A DNA stretch of 64,000 nucleotides from Syntrophorhabdaceae bacterium (lineage in GTDB: Bacteria > Desulfobacterota > Syntrophorhabdia > Syntrophorhabdales > Syntrophorhabdaceae). The stretch lies in assembly GCA_035541755.1 (NCBI GenBank), contig DATKMQ010000167.1, positions 1 through 64,000 on the forward strand, in the 5' to 3' direction. Both the position numbers and the translations under genes were made by a program. This document shows positions 7,794 to 16,049 of this stretch, piece by piece (the first letter of the stretch is position 1; each line of letters starts with the position of its first letter). The notes under the pieces are model-generated. The model saw only the letters and a list, made by a program, of their open reading frames with translations. It was not told the DNA's origin and did no database searches.

Positions 7794-8825
7794 TTACTTG
7801 CTGTATAGCTGAATGAGGCGCTGCGCTTCATTAAGTATCTTTGTGCCGGGGAGGCCTTTGGCGTCTAAGCCCTGGGCTTCCCTCTGTGCCATGTCCCTTA
7901 CAGGCGCGTAGAATTTGGCCATCTCCTCTTTAGAAATCGGTATGAACTCAACGCCGAGTTTCTTTCCCGCATCCATGGCGTGCTGGTTGGTTCTCGCAAC
8001 CTCCGCTTCCGTCTCCTGGCCGTAGTATTCTATGTTATTTTCGAAGACTTTCCTGATGTCCGGGGGGAGGCTGTTGAACTTCTTGAGATTCATCATCCTC
8101 ATGCCGCTATGCGTGCGATAGAAGTTGATCATCGTCGCGTACTTTGCGACCTCGGCGAATCTTAAGGATTCCAGTGTTTCTATGGGCGTGATGAGTCCGT
8201 CGAGGATGCCCTTCTGAAGACCCACGTAGACTTCCGAATTAGACATAGAGACGCCCTCTACCCCCAGTTCCTTGAGGGCGTTGGACACGTCGCCGACCAC
8301 CTTTATCCGCATGCCCCTGAGGTCGGCAATCTTGCGAACCGGTTTCCTGGTAATGAGTTGATTCATGGACCCACCCCAGCAAAGTACTTTCATATCCTTG
8401 TATTCTCTTTCGATCTCCGGGAATTTAACGAGCATCTCCTTGAAAACCTTTTCTCCCACGGCGAGATCGTTGACCCCGTAAAAAAATATGTAACTTGCCT
8501 TGGTGATCTGGAAACCGCTCTTCGACGTCGAAGGATTAATAAGCGCTATGTCAATCGCGCCTTGTTGTAATTCCTCCACAGCGTCCCGGCCGCCGATCAC
8601 CGCTCCGCCCCAGTACGGTTTGAACTTTACCCGTCCGTTCGTCTCCTTTTCAATCTTCGCCATCCATTTCTGATCCACGATGCTGTAAGTGTGCTCAACA
8701 CCGTAAGGCGTGCCATAGGTCAATTCGATTGGCTTGCCCTGCTGTGCGGCCCCAATACCGGGAAGAATAATAGCTATAATACAGGCAGCGATGAAGAGCA
8801 TCAAACCTCTTTTGATTTGTTTCAT
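7794..8825 (-). CDS. TRAP transporter solute-binding protein, DctP family
   Basis: 343 residues. The ATG at 8825 follows GGAGGAAGGG at good spacing, so it is preferred over one five codons upstream. A signal peptide covers about residues 1-27, ending near GIGAAQ. The mature part has the DctP-fold segments KFKPYWGGAVIGGRDAVEEL, LGMRIKV-like DLRGMRIKVVG and SNSEVYVGLQKGILDG. It would bind an organic acid in the periplasm. The small (DctQ) and large (DctM) membrane subunits are not next to it, so it is an orphan whose partners must lie elsewhere. The ligand is unknown. Confidence 0.9.
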   Translation of the reverse strand: MKQIKRGLMLFIAACIIAIILPGIGAAQQGKPIELTYGTPYGVEHTYSIVDQKWMAKIEKETNGRVKFKPYWGGAVIGGRDAVEELQQGAIDIALINPSTSKSGFQITKASYIFFYGVNDLAVGEKVFKEMLVKFPEIEREYKDMKVLCWGGSMNQLITRKPVRKIADLRGMRIKVVGDVSNALKELGVEGVSMSNSEVYVGLQKGILDGLITPIETLESLRFAEVAKYATMINFYRTHSGMRMMNLKKFNSLPPDIRKVFENNIEYYGQETEAEVARTNQHAMDAGKKLGVEFIPISKEEMAKFYAPVRDMAQREAQGLDAKGLPGTKILNEAQRLIQLYSK

Positions 8826-9102
8826 GTTCCCTTCCTCCATATTTTGAATTTCTGATAGCGATCTACCGCTATCCTTTTACGCCCACTAACCCCCTTGCCT
8901 TGTTAATGGAGCAAATTGTGCTCAAACTTAAGATGGTGGTAGTCGAGTGTAGCACGTATCCCGCTTCTCCTTCAAGATTTTTGTTCGCCGGCCGCTTTGC
9001 CAAGCGAACGCGCGTCACTCTTAATAAAGCATAGTGAAAGCGTCTCCCATAGCTTTTGCCAGGAGGTTGCAGAGGTACTCCGAGATTGCGCGGTGGTGAA
9101 AC

Positions 9103-9837
9103 CTACCTGCTGCGTACTGTCTCTCTTTGTCTTTTGACTTCGTACGCAGAAAGCGCGAAACATGTAGCAACATTTAACGAGGGAAAGGAGGGGTTGGTGG
9201 GAATCTTGATAAGGGCATCGCACGTGTCCCTGGTCAGTCTTCTTAAGCCCTCTTCTCCGCCAAGAACGAGACAGACAGGCCCCGTCAGGTCTATTTCCCA
9301 GATGGACGATTCACCGTGCTCATCGAGGCCGTAGCAAAAAAAACCCTGTTTCTTGAGCGTATCGAGATATCGCGCAAGATTGGTAACGCGCGCGATAGCC
9401 ACATGCTCCAGCGCGCCCCGCGCAATCTCAATAACAGTATCGGTAACTGTGCAGGCCCTGTCTTTGGGAATGATCAGCGCCTCTAAATCAAGACAGGCTG
9501 AACTGCGGACGATATTTCCGAGGTTCTGCGGGTCCTGCACGCCATCAAATGCACACAAAAACGGGTTCTTTCGGCCCTTCAGATCATTGAGAAGTTCGTC
9601 GGGATCCTTGTACGAAAATTCGTCTCTTTCCAGACAAATATGGGATTTAAGGCCTTTGAACCTGTTCAAAAACGCATCTCTGGCAAGGACGCGGAATTGG
9701 ATACCACGGGCTTTCGCCTCTATGATGCATTCGTTGAGCACCCTTTCAAACCCCTGTTCAACCCAGAGCTTTTTGACCTGCCCCGGATGCTCTTTCATCA
9801 CTTCAAGGATCGTGTTTTTATTGGTGAGAAGCGGCAT
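9103..9837 (-). CDS. rlmB: 23S rRNA (guanosine-2'-O-)-methyltransferase RlmB/TrmH family
   Basis: 244 residues, the usual length for RlmB-type SPOUT enzymes that methylate ribose 2'-O positions of rRNA or tRNA with S-adenosylmethionine. The N-terminal substrate-binding part includes KKLWVEQGFERVLNECI. The SPOUT knot motifs are visible as DPQNLGNIVRSSACL, LVLGGEEGLRRLT and IPTNPSFPSLNVATCFAL. The start ATG at 9837 lies inside the end of pyrF, a 20-base overlap that suggests co-expression. RlmB is the best guess, but the exact RNA target cannot be decided from sequence alone. Confidence 0.85.
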   Translation of the reverse strand: MPLLTNKNTILEVMKEHPGQVKKLWVEQGFERVLNECIIEAKARGIQFRVLARDAFLNRFKGLKSHICLERDEFSYKDPDELLNDLKGRKNPFLCAFDGVQDPQNLGNIVRSSACLDLEALIIPKDRACTVTDTVIEIARGALEHVAIARVTNLARYLDTLKKQGFFCYGLDEHGESSIWEIDLTGPVCLVLGGEEGLRRLTRDTCDALIKIPTNPSFPSLNVATCFALSAYEVKRQRETVRSR

Positions 9838-10543
9838 CTTTTATATCCTTACAGATCGCTCTCAGGAGATCCTGAGGATTTGCGCTGTCTCTCACCGCTC
9901 TACCGAGGACGATATAGGTGGCCCCTTTCTCGATAGCTTCCTTGGGTGTTATGGTACGTTTTTGGTCATCTTTTTTACCGTCGATCCTAACCCCGGGCGT
10001 CACGATGATAAAATCTTTTCCGCATGTCTCGCGTATCATCTCGATTTCGCCCCCGCCGGCTACAACGCCGTCAAGGCCAGCTTCTTTGACAAGCAGCGTA
10101 AGTCTTTTCGTCAGTTCAATAACGGGCATCTCAAAACCGATCCGCTTGAGTTCCTCACCGTCAAGGCTCGTGAGTACCGTAACGCCGATGATCTTCGGCT
10201 TATGAAGCCCCTGAGTGTGAACCGCCTTATTAAGTGCCGCTCGCGCCTCTTTCATCATTGTGAATCCGCCTGACGCGTGTACGTTGACCAGTTCCACCCC
10301 GAGTTTCGCCGCCTCGATCACCGCCTTGGCCACGGTGTTCGGAATATCGTGGTACTTGAGATCAAGAAACACCCTGGAGCTCTTCATGTTGATGAAATCT
10401 ACGATTTTCGGACCGCAGTGGGTAAAAAGCTGCTTGCCGACTTTGAACATACCCACGTGATCTTTGAATTCCATAACAAGTTTCTGGGCTTCCTCGAAAT
10501 GGTCCACATCGAGGGCGAAGATGATTTTTTCCTTGGGATCCAT
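9818..10543 (-). CDS. pyrF: orotidine 5'-phosphate decarboxylase
   Basis: 241 residues. It catalyses the last step of de novo UMP synthesis, decarboxylating orotidine monophosphate. The catalytic Lys-Asp network is visible in VFLDLKYHDIPNT. The start IIFALDVDH, the central ELVNVHASGG, the later TPGVRID and the phosphate-binding GRAVRDS near the end match the family. The ATG at 10543 is preceded by AAGGAGGACCC. Its 3' end overlaps the rlmB-like gene by 20 bases. About 90 bases upstream a 7-bp GC-rich inverted repeat (10607-10636) could form in the leader, but no attenuator can be claimed. Confidence 0.95.
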   Translation of the reverse strand: MDPKEKIIFALDVDHFEEAQKLVMEFKDHVGMFKVGKQLFTHCGPKIVDFINMKSSRVFLDLKYHDIPNTVAKAVIEAAKLGVELVNVHASGGFTMMKEARAALNKAVHTQGLHKPKIIGVTVLTSLDGEELKRIGFEMPVIELTKRLTLLVKEAGLDGVVAGGGEIEMIRETCGKDFIIVTPGVRIDGKKDDQKRTITPKEAIEKGATYIVLGRAVRDSANPQDLLRAICKDIKDAASHQ

Positions 10544-10884
10544 GGGTCCTCCTTGGTTTGAATACGCCTGCTATGAACAAAGGGTTTTTATAGCCGAATC
10601 GTCTGCCCCGCCCCGCATCGATCCTCAATGGGCGGGTCTGTCCACTCTCCAAACAGGCCGAGCATTGATACGTTATCCTTTAGCCCGTGATCTGTGACGC
10701 CGGCCATTCATCCGGTCCACGTCGTGGAACATCCATGTATTTTTTACTCCTTTTTGTTCAGGATGTCAAAGAACAACCGCAGGTGCGGGACCAGTTGATG
10801 GTTGCCATAAGGCCCCGCCAGTCGTTATAATAAAGATGACATATGGGCGAAGAGCCTTGATCCTAAGAACAGGGAGGCCGGTGT
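10544..10884. other. intergenic region between pyrF and the flavoprotein gene
   Basis: 341 bases with divergent transcription. It contains a 7-bp inverted repeat CCCGCCC/GGGCGGG at 10607-10636 in the pyrF leader and a sigma-70 promoter for the rightward gene at 10802-10831. No RNA gene or further coding frame was recognised. Confidence 0.6.
10802..10831 (+). promoter_or_regulatory. sigma-70 promoter of the flavoprotein gene
   Basis: TTGCCA (10802-10807), 18-base spacer, TATAAT (10826-10831), about 50 bases before the ATG at 10885, which has a GGGAGG Shine-Dalgarno. Confidence 0.6.
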
Positions 10885-12315
10885 ATGTCCTCGAAAGAAC
10901 GTCTCGTTGTGATAGGCGGGGTGGCGGCCGGAATGAGCGCTGCCAGTAGCTTTAAGAGGATGAAGCCACAGGACGAATCGTACGTTCTTGAAAAGGATCA
11001 TTTTATATCCTACGGGGTATGCAGTCTCCCCTATTACATTTCGGACGACGTGAAGGACATAGTGAGCCTGATCTCACTCACTCCCGAGAAGGCAACCCAG
11101 GAGCGGGGCATCACGGTGCTCACACGCCATGAGGCCTTACGGATAGATCCCGCACAAAAACAGGTCGTCGTAACAGATCTTAACGCAAATGAAACAAAAA
11201 CCGTCTCCTATGACAAACTTGTTATTGCCACGGGCGGATTGCCCGTCAAACCGCCGCTTCCAGGCATTGACCTCAAGCATATTTTCAGCGTCAGGACTCT
11301 AAATGACGGCATGGAGATTAAAAGATTTATTGACCGGTGGACGTCTTCCTCGGATTCAGCACCCGAACGTACAGCCGAAAACCGTACGGGCGTAAGGAAA
11401 AATATTATGAAAGCGGTCATCGTGGGCGGCGGTTATATCGGCATGGAAATGTGCGAATCGCTCAAGAAGCGCGGTCTTGATATTACAGTCATTGAAAAGA
11501 TGGACCGAGTGCTCGGAAACATGGACTCAAGCGTCACCGGCATAGTCGAGGATAAGCTCCGCTCGGAAGGGGTGACGCTCCGCAAAGGGGTTTCCGTTGA
11601 AGGCTTTGAAGGAAAGGATGAGGCCGTCACGAGGGTCATCACGGATAAGGGACCTTGCGACGCCGATATCGTGATCCTGGCCATTGGGACACGTCCCAAC
11701 ACAGCCGTGGCACGGGCTGCAGGCGTGATGCTGGGCGCAGGCGGAGCCATAACCGTTGACGAATTTCTCCGTACCAATGTGCCGGATATCCTTGCCGCAG
11801 GCGATTGCGCCGAAGCCACGCACCTCGTAACGGGTAAGAAAGTCTACATCCCGCTCGGCACCACGGCCAATAAGCAGGGCAGGATTGCCGGAGAAAATGC
11901 CGCCGGCGCGCGGCACATCTTTGAGGGCATCGTCGGAACCGCCGTTACCAAGATATTTGACCTGGAGGTGGCCCGGACCGGCCTTTCGCCACTAGAGGCG
12001 GACCATGAAGGATATCATTATTTTGTATCCACCATTCAGGGAACGTCGCGAAGTAGCGCCTATCCCGCGGGAAAGGCGCTCACCGTCACATATGTGGTCG
12101 AAGCAGAGACAGGCAGACTCCTCGGCGCACAGATGGCGGGCGTTGAGGGGGTGGCCCACCGTATCGATACACTTGCTGCCTGCCTCTACAACAGGATGAG
12201 TATAGAGGATGTGGCAAGGCTTGATCTGGGCTATGCCCCGCCCTTTGCCACTGTTTGGGACCCTATCCTTATCGCAGCCAATGTTGCGCTAAAGAAATTG
12301 CAAAAACCCGAATAA
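10885..12315 (+). CDS. FAD-dependent pyridine nucleotide-disulfide oxidoreductase, CoA-disulfide reductase/Nox-like
   Basis: 476 residues. The N-terminal FAD-binding motif VVIGGVAAGMSAA is followed by SYGVCSLPYYIS, which carries the single active-site cysteine of the CoA-disulfide reductase and NADH oxidase group. A second dinucleotide fold starts at VIVGGGYIGMEM, the FAD contact DILAAGDCAEA is present, and the C-terminal dimerisation domain ends with LDLGYAPPFATVWDP. It is some 30 residues longer than the usual 440-450, with an insert near residues 150-175. Likely role: NAD(P)H-dependent reduction of CoA disulfides, polysulfide or oxygen. A cyclic-nucleotide-binding gene follows 57 bases downstream and may be co-transcribed. 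Confidence 0.87.
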   Translation: MSSKERLVVIGGVAAGMSAASSFKRMKPQDESYVLEKDHFISYGVCSLPYYISDDVKDIVSLISLTPEKATQERGITVLTRHEALRIDPAQKQVVVTDLNANETKTVSYDKLVIATGGLPVKPPLPGIDLKHIFSVRTLNDGMEIKRFIDRWTSSSDSAPERTAENRTGVRKNIMKAVIVGGGYIGMEMCESLKKRGLDITVIEKMDRVLGNMDSSVTGIVEDKLRSEGVTLRKGVSVEGFEGKDEAVTRVITDKGPCDADIVILAIGTRPNTAVARAAGVMLGAGGAITVDEFLRTNVPDILAAGDCAEATHLVTGKKVYIPLGTTANKQGRIAGENAAGARHIFEGIVGTAVTKIFDLEVARTGLSPLEADHEGYHYFVSTIQGTSRSSAYPAGKALTVTYVVEAETGRLLGAQMAGVEGVAHRIDTLAACLYNRMSIEDVARLDLGYAPPFATVWDPILIAANVALKKLQKPE

Positions 12316-12372
12316 CAAGTTATTATATTTGGACAAAGTTCAGAACGAGAAAGAGGCATCCGGGAGGAAGAC

Positions 12373-12852
12373 ATGCTCCACCATGTGATATCGTCCGTCC
12401 AGGAAAAGATGGCAATGCTTGAGAAATCGCAGTGGGGAAGCGGCTTGAGCCCGGAAGACCTGGAGAAATTCGCCCAATACCTCTACGTAGGAAAAGCTGC
12501 AAAAGAGGAACCCATATTCAACGAGGGTGCCATAGAACCATATATGTGCTTCATTTCGGATGGGCTCGTAAGAATCGCCAAGGGAGACTCAAAGAAGACC
12601 GTGAAAACGATTTGCGAAATAGGTCCGGGACGAACCTTCGGCGAAATGAGCATCATAGACGGTCTACCCCGATCGGCTTCAGCGGGTGCCGCCGAAGAGA
12701 CGACTGTCCTCGTGCTCACAAAGGAAAACTTCGAATTGATTCTCGCCGATCATCCTAAGCTCGGCGTCTCACTCTATTCAAAACTCGCTCAGATGATGAG
12801 CCACCGGCTCCGTATATCGGACTGGATGCTCGTGGAATATCTCTACGAATAA
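12373..12852 (+). CDS. cyclic nucleotide-binding domain protein without DNA-binding domain
   Basis: 159 residues made up of one cNMP-binding beta roll. The phosphate-binding cassette reads FGEMSIIDGLPRSASAGA, close to the Crp/PKA pattern FGExxLxxxxxRxA. A helical N-terminus precedes it and the protein stops about 40 residues after the roll, with no helix-turn-helix. It therefore cannot act as a Crp-type transcription factor by itself and may regulate a partner protein. The ATG at 12373 has a GGGAGG Shine-Dalgarno. It sits 57 bases after the flavoprotein gene on the same strand, suggesting that pair works together, but no function has been shown. Confidence 0.8.
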   Translation: MLHHVISSVQEKMAMLEKSQWGSGLSPEDLEKFAQYLYVGKAAKEEPIFNEGAIEPYMCFISDGLVRIAKGDSKKTVKTICEIGPGRTFGEMSIIDGLPRSASAGAAEETTVLVLTKENFELILADHPKLGVSLYSKLAQMMSHRLRISDWMLVEYLYE

Positions 12853-12942
12853 TAAGCAGCATCGTTCTACCCTCAAGCCCACGCAAAGAAGAGGAACAAA
12901 TCCTAAGACGCCTCTCCTTCGAGCAGATCCCGTTTACTCGTC

Positions 12943-15303
12943 TTAAGCTCTGGATTTTCCGTCTTTCCTCACCAGACAGATACACAGCAGTATGCCGAGG
13001 AAGGTGAGGCAAAGCCCCACGTAGAAGGACGTAGGGACGTATCTGAAGACGACGGTATGTCTGCCTTTGGGCACCTGAACGGCCCTGAAGGCAAGATTTG
13101 CGCGGTATATCCTGGTTTCTTTGCCGTCCACATAGGCCCTCCACCCCGGATAATAGGTATCGCTCACGTAGAGAAAGGCATCCTGATTCGTATCACATGT
13201 GATGATCGACTTGTTGGGCTCGTACGAGACAAGCGTCATTTCCCCCTGAAGCGGTTGTTCTGCTGTGAGATATGGAATATGCTTATCCGTTATAACGAGT
13301 GTCTTTCTGAAATCAATGTCTTTGCTCTCTACCATTGTCTTTACTGTATCTTCAGTGGTATCCACCTTTCTGACCTTATCAAAGAGCAGGAATCTTCCAG
13401 GATACCTCTCGTATTCATAAAGGTAGGCCGCCTGGTCGCCCATGCCCTCTTTTGCAATCAGTTTGAAATCCTTGTTGTCCACCTCGTAGGAAATGATCAC
13501 GTACTTAATACCCCCCATGTCAAGGAGCCTCTCCGCTTCCACTACATTCTTAAAGCACGAAAACATACGTAAGAAAGTATCCTGACTTTGAACCCGCATG
13601 ACTTCCGATCCGCCGATAGCGTACAGGCCGTACATCGATGCATAGGGAGAACTCATACTGTTCTTGCCCAATACCACATTCTGGAACTGATACTCGGTTT
13701 TAACGGTAACGAAATACCTTTCAGTGCCGACGGGGGCAGGGATCTCTTTAACAACACCCTCTTTTGCTACAAACCATTTCCACGGAACAGAGCTGAAGAA
13801 CCCGTAATTCGCAAGAAATAGGTCCGCAATACTCACGCAGAGAACAAAAGAGAGGAGAATCTTTCGAAACCCGCCTTTTTCGCTTTTCAAGTAAAGAAAA
13901 AGCGCCAGGCAAAACAGGAAAGAGAACAGCAGAAACCGTTTCAGATTGTGCAGGTTAAACCATATCTCGTTGTACAGAGGCGGCTTGAACCCGTGCGCCA
14001 GCAGGAAATTTTCCACAGAGGCGCCGTAAAAACTGCAATAGCCCCACAGGATAGCAAAAACCAAGCCTACATAGAGCGATACCTGGACCGTGCACTCTAT
14101 CTTTCTGTCTCTATTCTCGAAATACGTTCTCAGTCGGTCCAGGCCGAAGGCCGTGCTCACAGAGATGCCGAAGAACAGCAGAAAGAGAAATTTTACCGGA
14201 TAACGAATCGCGTTGAAAGGTGGAATTCTGCACAATAGCTTGTAGAGCGGAGTGTTGCCACCAAGGGCCAGTATCAGAGAAATAAGCATTATGAACGCAA
14301 AGAATATCCTGCGCTTGTCCCGACCCAAAAAAAAGAGGACGGAAAAACAGATGGGCATGAGTCCGACGTAAACGGTCTTCAGCCATGACTGATTTTGCCA
14401 ATATTTTTCCATCGTTTGAAGGTAACCAAAGACATCAGGCAGAAAGAATTGAATGAAATCCTTCCAGCCAAAAGACCAGGTAACCACGTCCTGATACGGC
14501 AATCCGGAAGCGCGTATACTCTGGGTCTTGAGTTCATAGAAGGGCACCCATTGGGCCCCGGCAAGAAGGACGCACACGAGAAGCGTGATCCATAGGGCCT
14601 TTACCCCGTCGAGCCGGGATGGGCCACTTTCCAGCACGAACAGTTTCGGAAAAAAAGATATGAAGCACAGAACGATGACCGTCAACAGCACTATCTCGGG
14701 GGCGCCAGCGCAAAATTGAAAAACGAGGAATATGCCGGAAACGACTGCGTATTTCTTTCTCTTCGTCTCCACGTGTTTGAGGAAGAACAGGAGTATTGGA
14801 GAAAACCAGGCCACAGCAAAAAGATGAGGAAGAAGGTTATGGACCGAGACGAGATATCCCGACAGTATCAAAACCGTGCCGCCGAGAAAAGCCGACAATC
14901 GGGAAATTTTGATATAGCGCAAGAAGGCGTAGAACCCCACCCCCGTGAACAAGAAATGAAGTATGATAAGCCAGTTCCAGGCAACATTGAAGGGGAGGAG
15001 GAAGTAGATCAGATGAGGTGGATAGAATACGCCGGGTTGTAATGTGGCAAATAAAGGGATACCCGAGTAGTTATAAGGGTTCCAAAAGGGAAATATGAAA
15101 CTCTTGACGAGATCGACCCAGAGGATCTTGGGGGGTATGAAGAACGGGGCAAGGTCCCTTTCGCTGAAAATGTTCTTTGACGATAAAAAAGGATAGAAAT
15201 AGAGGAGAACTAAACCGCTGAAGCCGATAATCGGCAGAAATAGGTTACGCGCGTGATCGAGGAGCTCTTTGCTGAGTCGAACGGATTTGTAAAGACTGCG
15301 CAA
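12943..15303 (-). CDS. YfhO-like multi-pass membrane protein (putative lipid-linked sugar transferase)
   Basis: 786 residues with about a dozen membrane segments over the first 500 residues, a large soluble region, and one C-terminal membrane helix ending in a basic tail. The motif FSERDLAPFF near residue 50, the region DPQ-less PFWNPYNYSGIPLFATLQPG, and the C-terminal YYPGWRAYVDGKE are characteristic of the YfhO family (GT-C-like membrane proteins). Members are linked to glycosylation of surface polymers. The start is a TTG at 15303, 26 bases after the pilin stop, so it may be co-transcribed with the pilin and could glycosylate pili or surface polysaccharide; that is inference. Confidence 0.8.
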   Translation of the reverse strand: MRSLYKSVRLSKELLDHARNLFLPIIGFSGLVLLYFYPFLSSKNIFSERDLAPFFIPPKILWVDLVKSFIFPFWNPYNYSGIPLFATLQPGVFYPPHLIYFLLPFNVAWNWLIILHFLFTGVGFYAFLRYIKISRLSAFLGGTVLILSGYLVSVHNLLPHLFAVAWFSPILLFFLKHVETKRKKYAVVSGIFLVFQFCAGAPEIVLLTVIVLCFISFFPKLFVLESGPSRLDGVKALWITLLVCVLLAGAQWVPFYELKTQSIRASGLPYQDVVTWSFGWKDFIQFFLPDVFGYLQTMEKYWQNQSWLKTVYVGLMPICFSVLFFLGRDKRRIFFAFIMLISLILALGGNTPLYKLLCRIPPFNAIRYPVKFLFLLFFGISVSTAFGLDRLRTYFENRDRKIECTVQVSLYVGLVFAILWGYCSFYGASVENFLLAHGFKPPLYNEIWFNLHNLKRFLLFSFLFCLALFLYLKSEKGGFRKILLSFVLCVSIADLFLANYGFFSSVPWKWFVAKEGVVKEIPAPVGTERYFVTVKTEYQFQNVVLGKNSMSSPYASMYGLYAIGGSEVMRVQSQDTFLRMFSCFKNVVEAERLLDMGGIKYVIISYEVDNKDFKLIAKEGMGDQAAYLYEYERYPGRFLLFDKVRKVDTTEDTVKTMVESKDIDFRKTLVITDKHIPYLTAEQPLQGEMTLVSYEPNKSIITCDTNQDAFLYVSDTYYPGWRAYVDGKETRIYRANLAFRAVQVPKGRHTVVFRYVPTSFYVGLCLTFLGILLCICLVRKDGKSRA

Positions 15304-15329
15304 GGCACCAGTAATTTTCGATCACCACG

Positions 15330-15761
15330 TCACCAGGTGGTGCACCTATTTGTGGTATCGCCCGAAACTGACGCACATGCGATAGAAGCGGGGGTTGTGG
15401 GTAAGGTCGCTGTCACATTGATCGACATGGTATACGTTGCCGCCCCCGGTATCTGCACCTGCACGCTGCTCCCGTCGGTGCCCGCGAGGGTCACCCCCTG
15501 GATGCTTGCAGCGCCGATTATATCGCCCATTGTATAGGGCGTGGTGGTTCCCTTTATGTTGTACTGGGCAAATAGTATGGCGCTCGACCCTCTCAACGCG
15601 CTCAAAATACCTTTGGCGGTGGCATCACCGGCGTCCTGTTTAATCTCCAGATATTTCGGTATTGCAACGGCGGCCAATATACCGATGATAATGATGACGA
15701 TGATCAACTCTATCAAGGTAAAGCCCTTGCTATTCCCGATGGTATTCCTGAACGACCTCAA
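15330..15761 (-). CDS. type IV major pilin / prepilin
   Basis: 143 residues from a TTG at 15761. A strong GAGGAGGG Shine-Dalgarno (15776-15769) lies seven bases before it, giving a normal 13-residue leader ending in SKG before the cleavage site G|FTLIE with Glu5. An ATG 10 codons upstream (15791) also has a purine-rich site but would give an unusually long leader. The hydrophobic N-terminal helix is followed by KYLEIKQDAGDA and a Thr/Ser-rich globular part ending with a C-terminal cysteine pair, as in pilin D-loops. Pilin subunits polymerise in the inner membrane into surface fibres. A sigma-54 type promoter precedes it and PilR/PilS-like genes lie next to it. Confidence 0.88.
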   Translation of the reverse strand: MRSFRNTIGNSKGFTLIELIIVIIIIGILAAVAIPKYLEIKQDAGDATAKGILSALRGSSAILFAQYNIKGTTTPYTMGDIIGAASIQGVTLAGTDGSSVQVQIPGAATYTMSINVTATLPTTPASIACASVSGDTTNRCTTW

Positions 15762-15814
15762 GGTGTATCCCTCCTCTCGTCTTTTGCCCATATTCGTCCA
15801 CCTCTCCCCTTCAG

Positions 15815-15832
15815 TATGCAAACTTTATACCC
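15815..15832 (-). promoter_or_regulatory. sigma-54 type promoter of the pilin gene (candidate)
   Basis: On the minus strand GG (15831-15830), ten bases and GC (15819-15818) occur in the context GGGTATAAAGTTTGCA, with an exact TTGCA -12 box and the invariant GG of the -24 box. The start of transcription would be near 15806, 45 bases before the TTG. The adjacent NtrC-type regulator supports it; the rest of the -24 box deviates from TGGCAC. Confidence 0.5.
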
Positions 15833-16012
15833 TAAACAGTTCATGAGAGATACCCGCCCTCAAGCCGTTTATGATCTCCTTGCCACAATTCAAAATAAAC
15901 TATAACAGCTATAAAAAACAATAAGATACAATTAACATCTACGAAATTGGTTCTATATATCGTCTCAACCATCTGTCAACTATATTACGTTTTGTAATTC
16001 AAAATAGCAACA

Positions 16013-16038
16013 AATTTTTGTAGCTTACTACAAAAATT
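16013..16038 (-). terminator. AT-rich hairpin after the PilR-like gene
   Basis: Perfect 11-bp arms AATTTTTGTAG and CTACAAAAATT around a four-base loop, 12 bases beyond the stop at 16050. It probably separates the regulator transcript from the pilin promoter. Confidence 0.5.
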
Positions 16039-16049
16039 GTAGGAGAGCC

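Noticed and set aside
9353-10273. Plus-strand open frame of 306 codons over rlmB and pyrF
   Set aside because: Antisense shadow of two recognised enzymes with no recognisable domain.
10607-10636. Pyrimidine attenuator upstream of pyrF
   Set aside because: A 7-bp GC stem is present but no T run, leader peptide or alternative stem.
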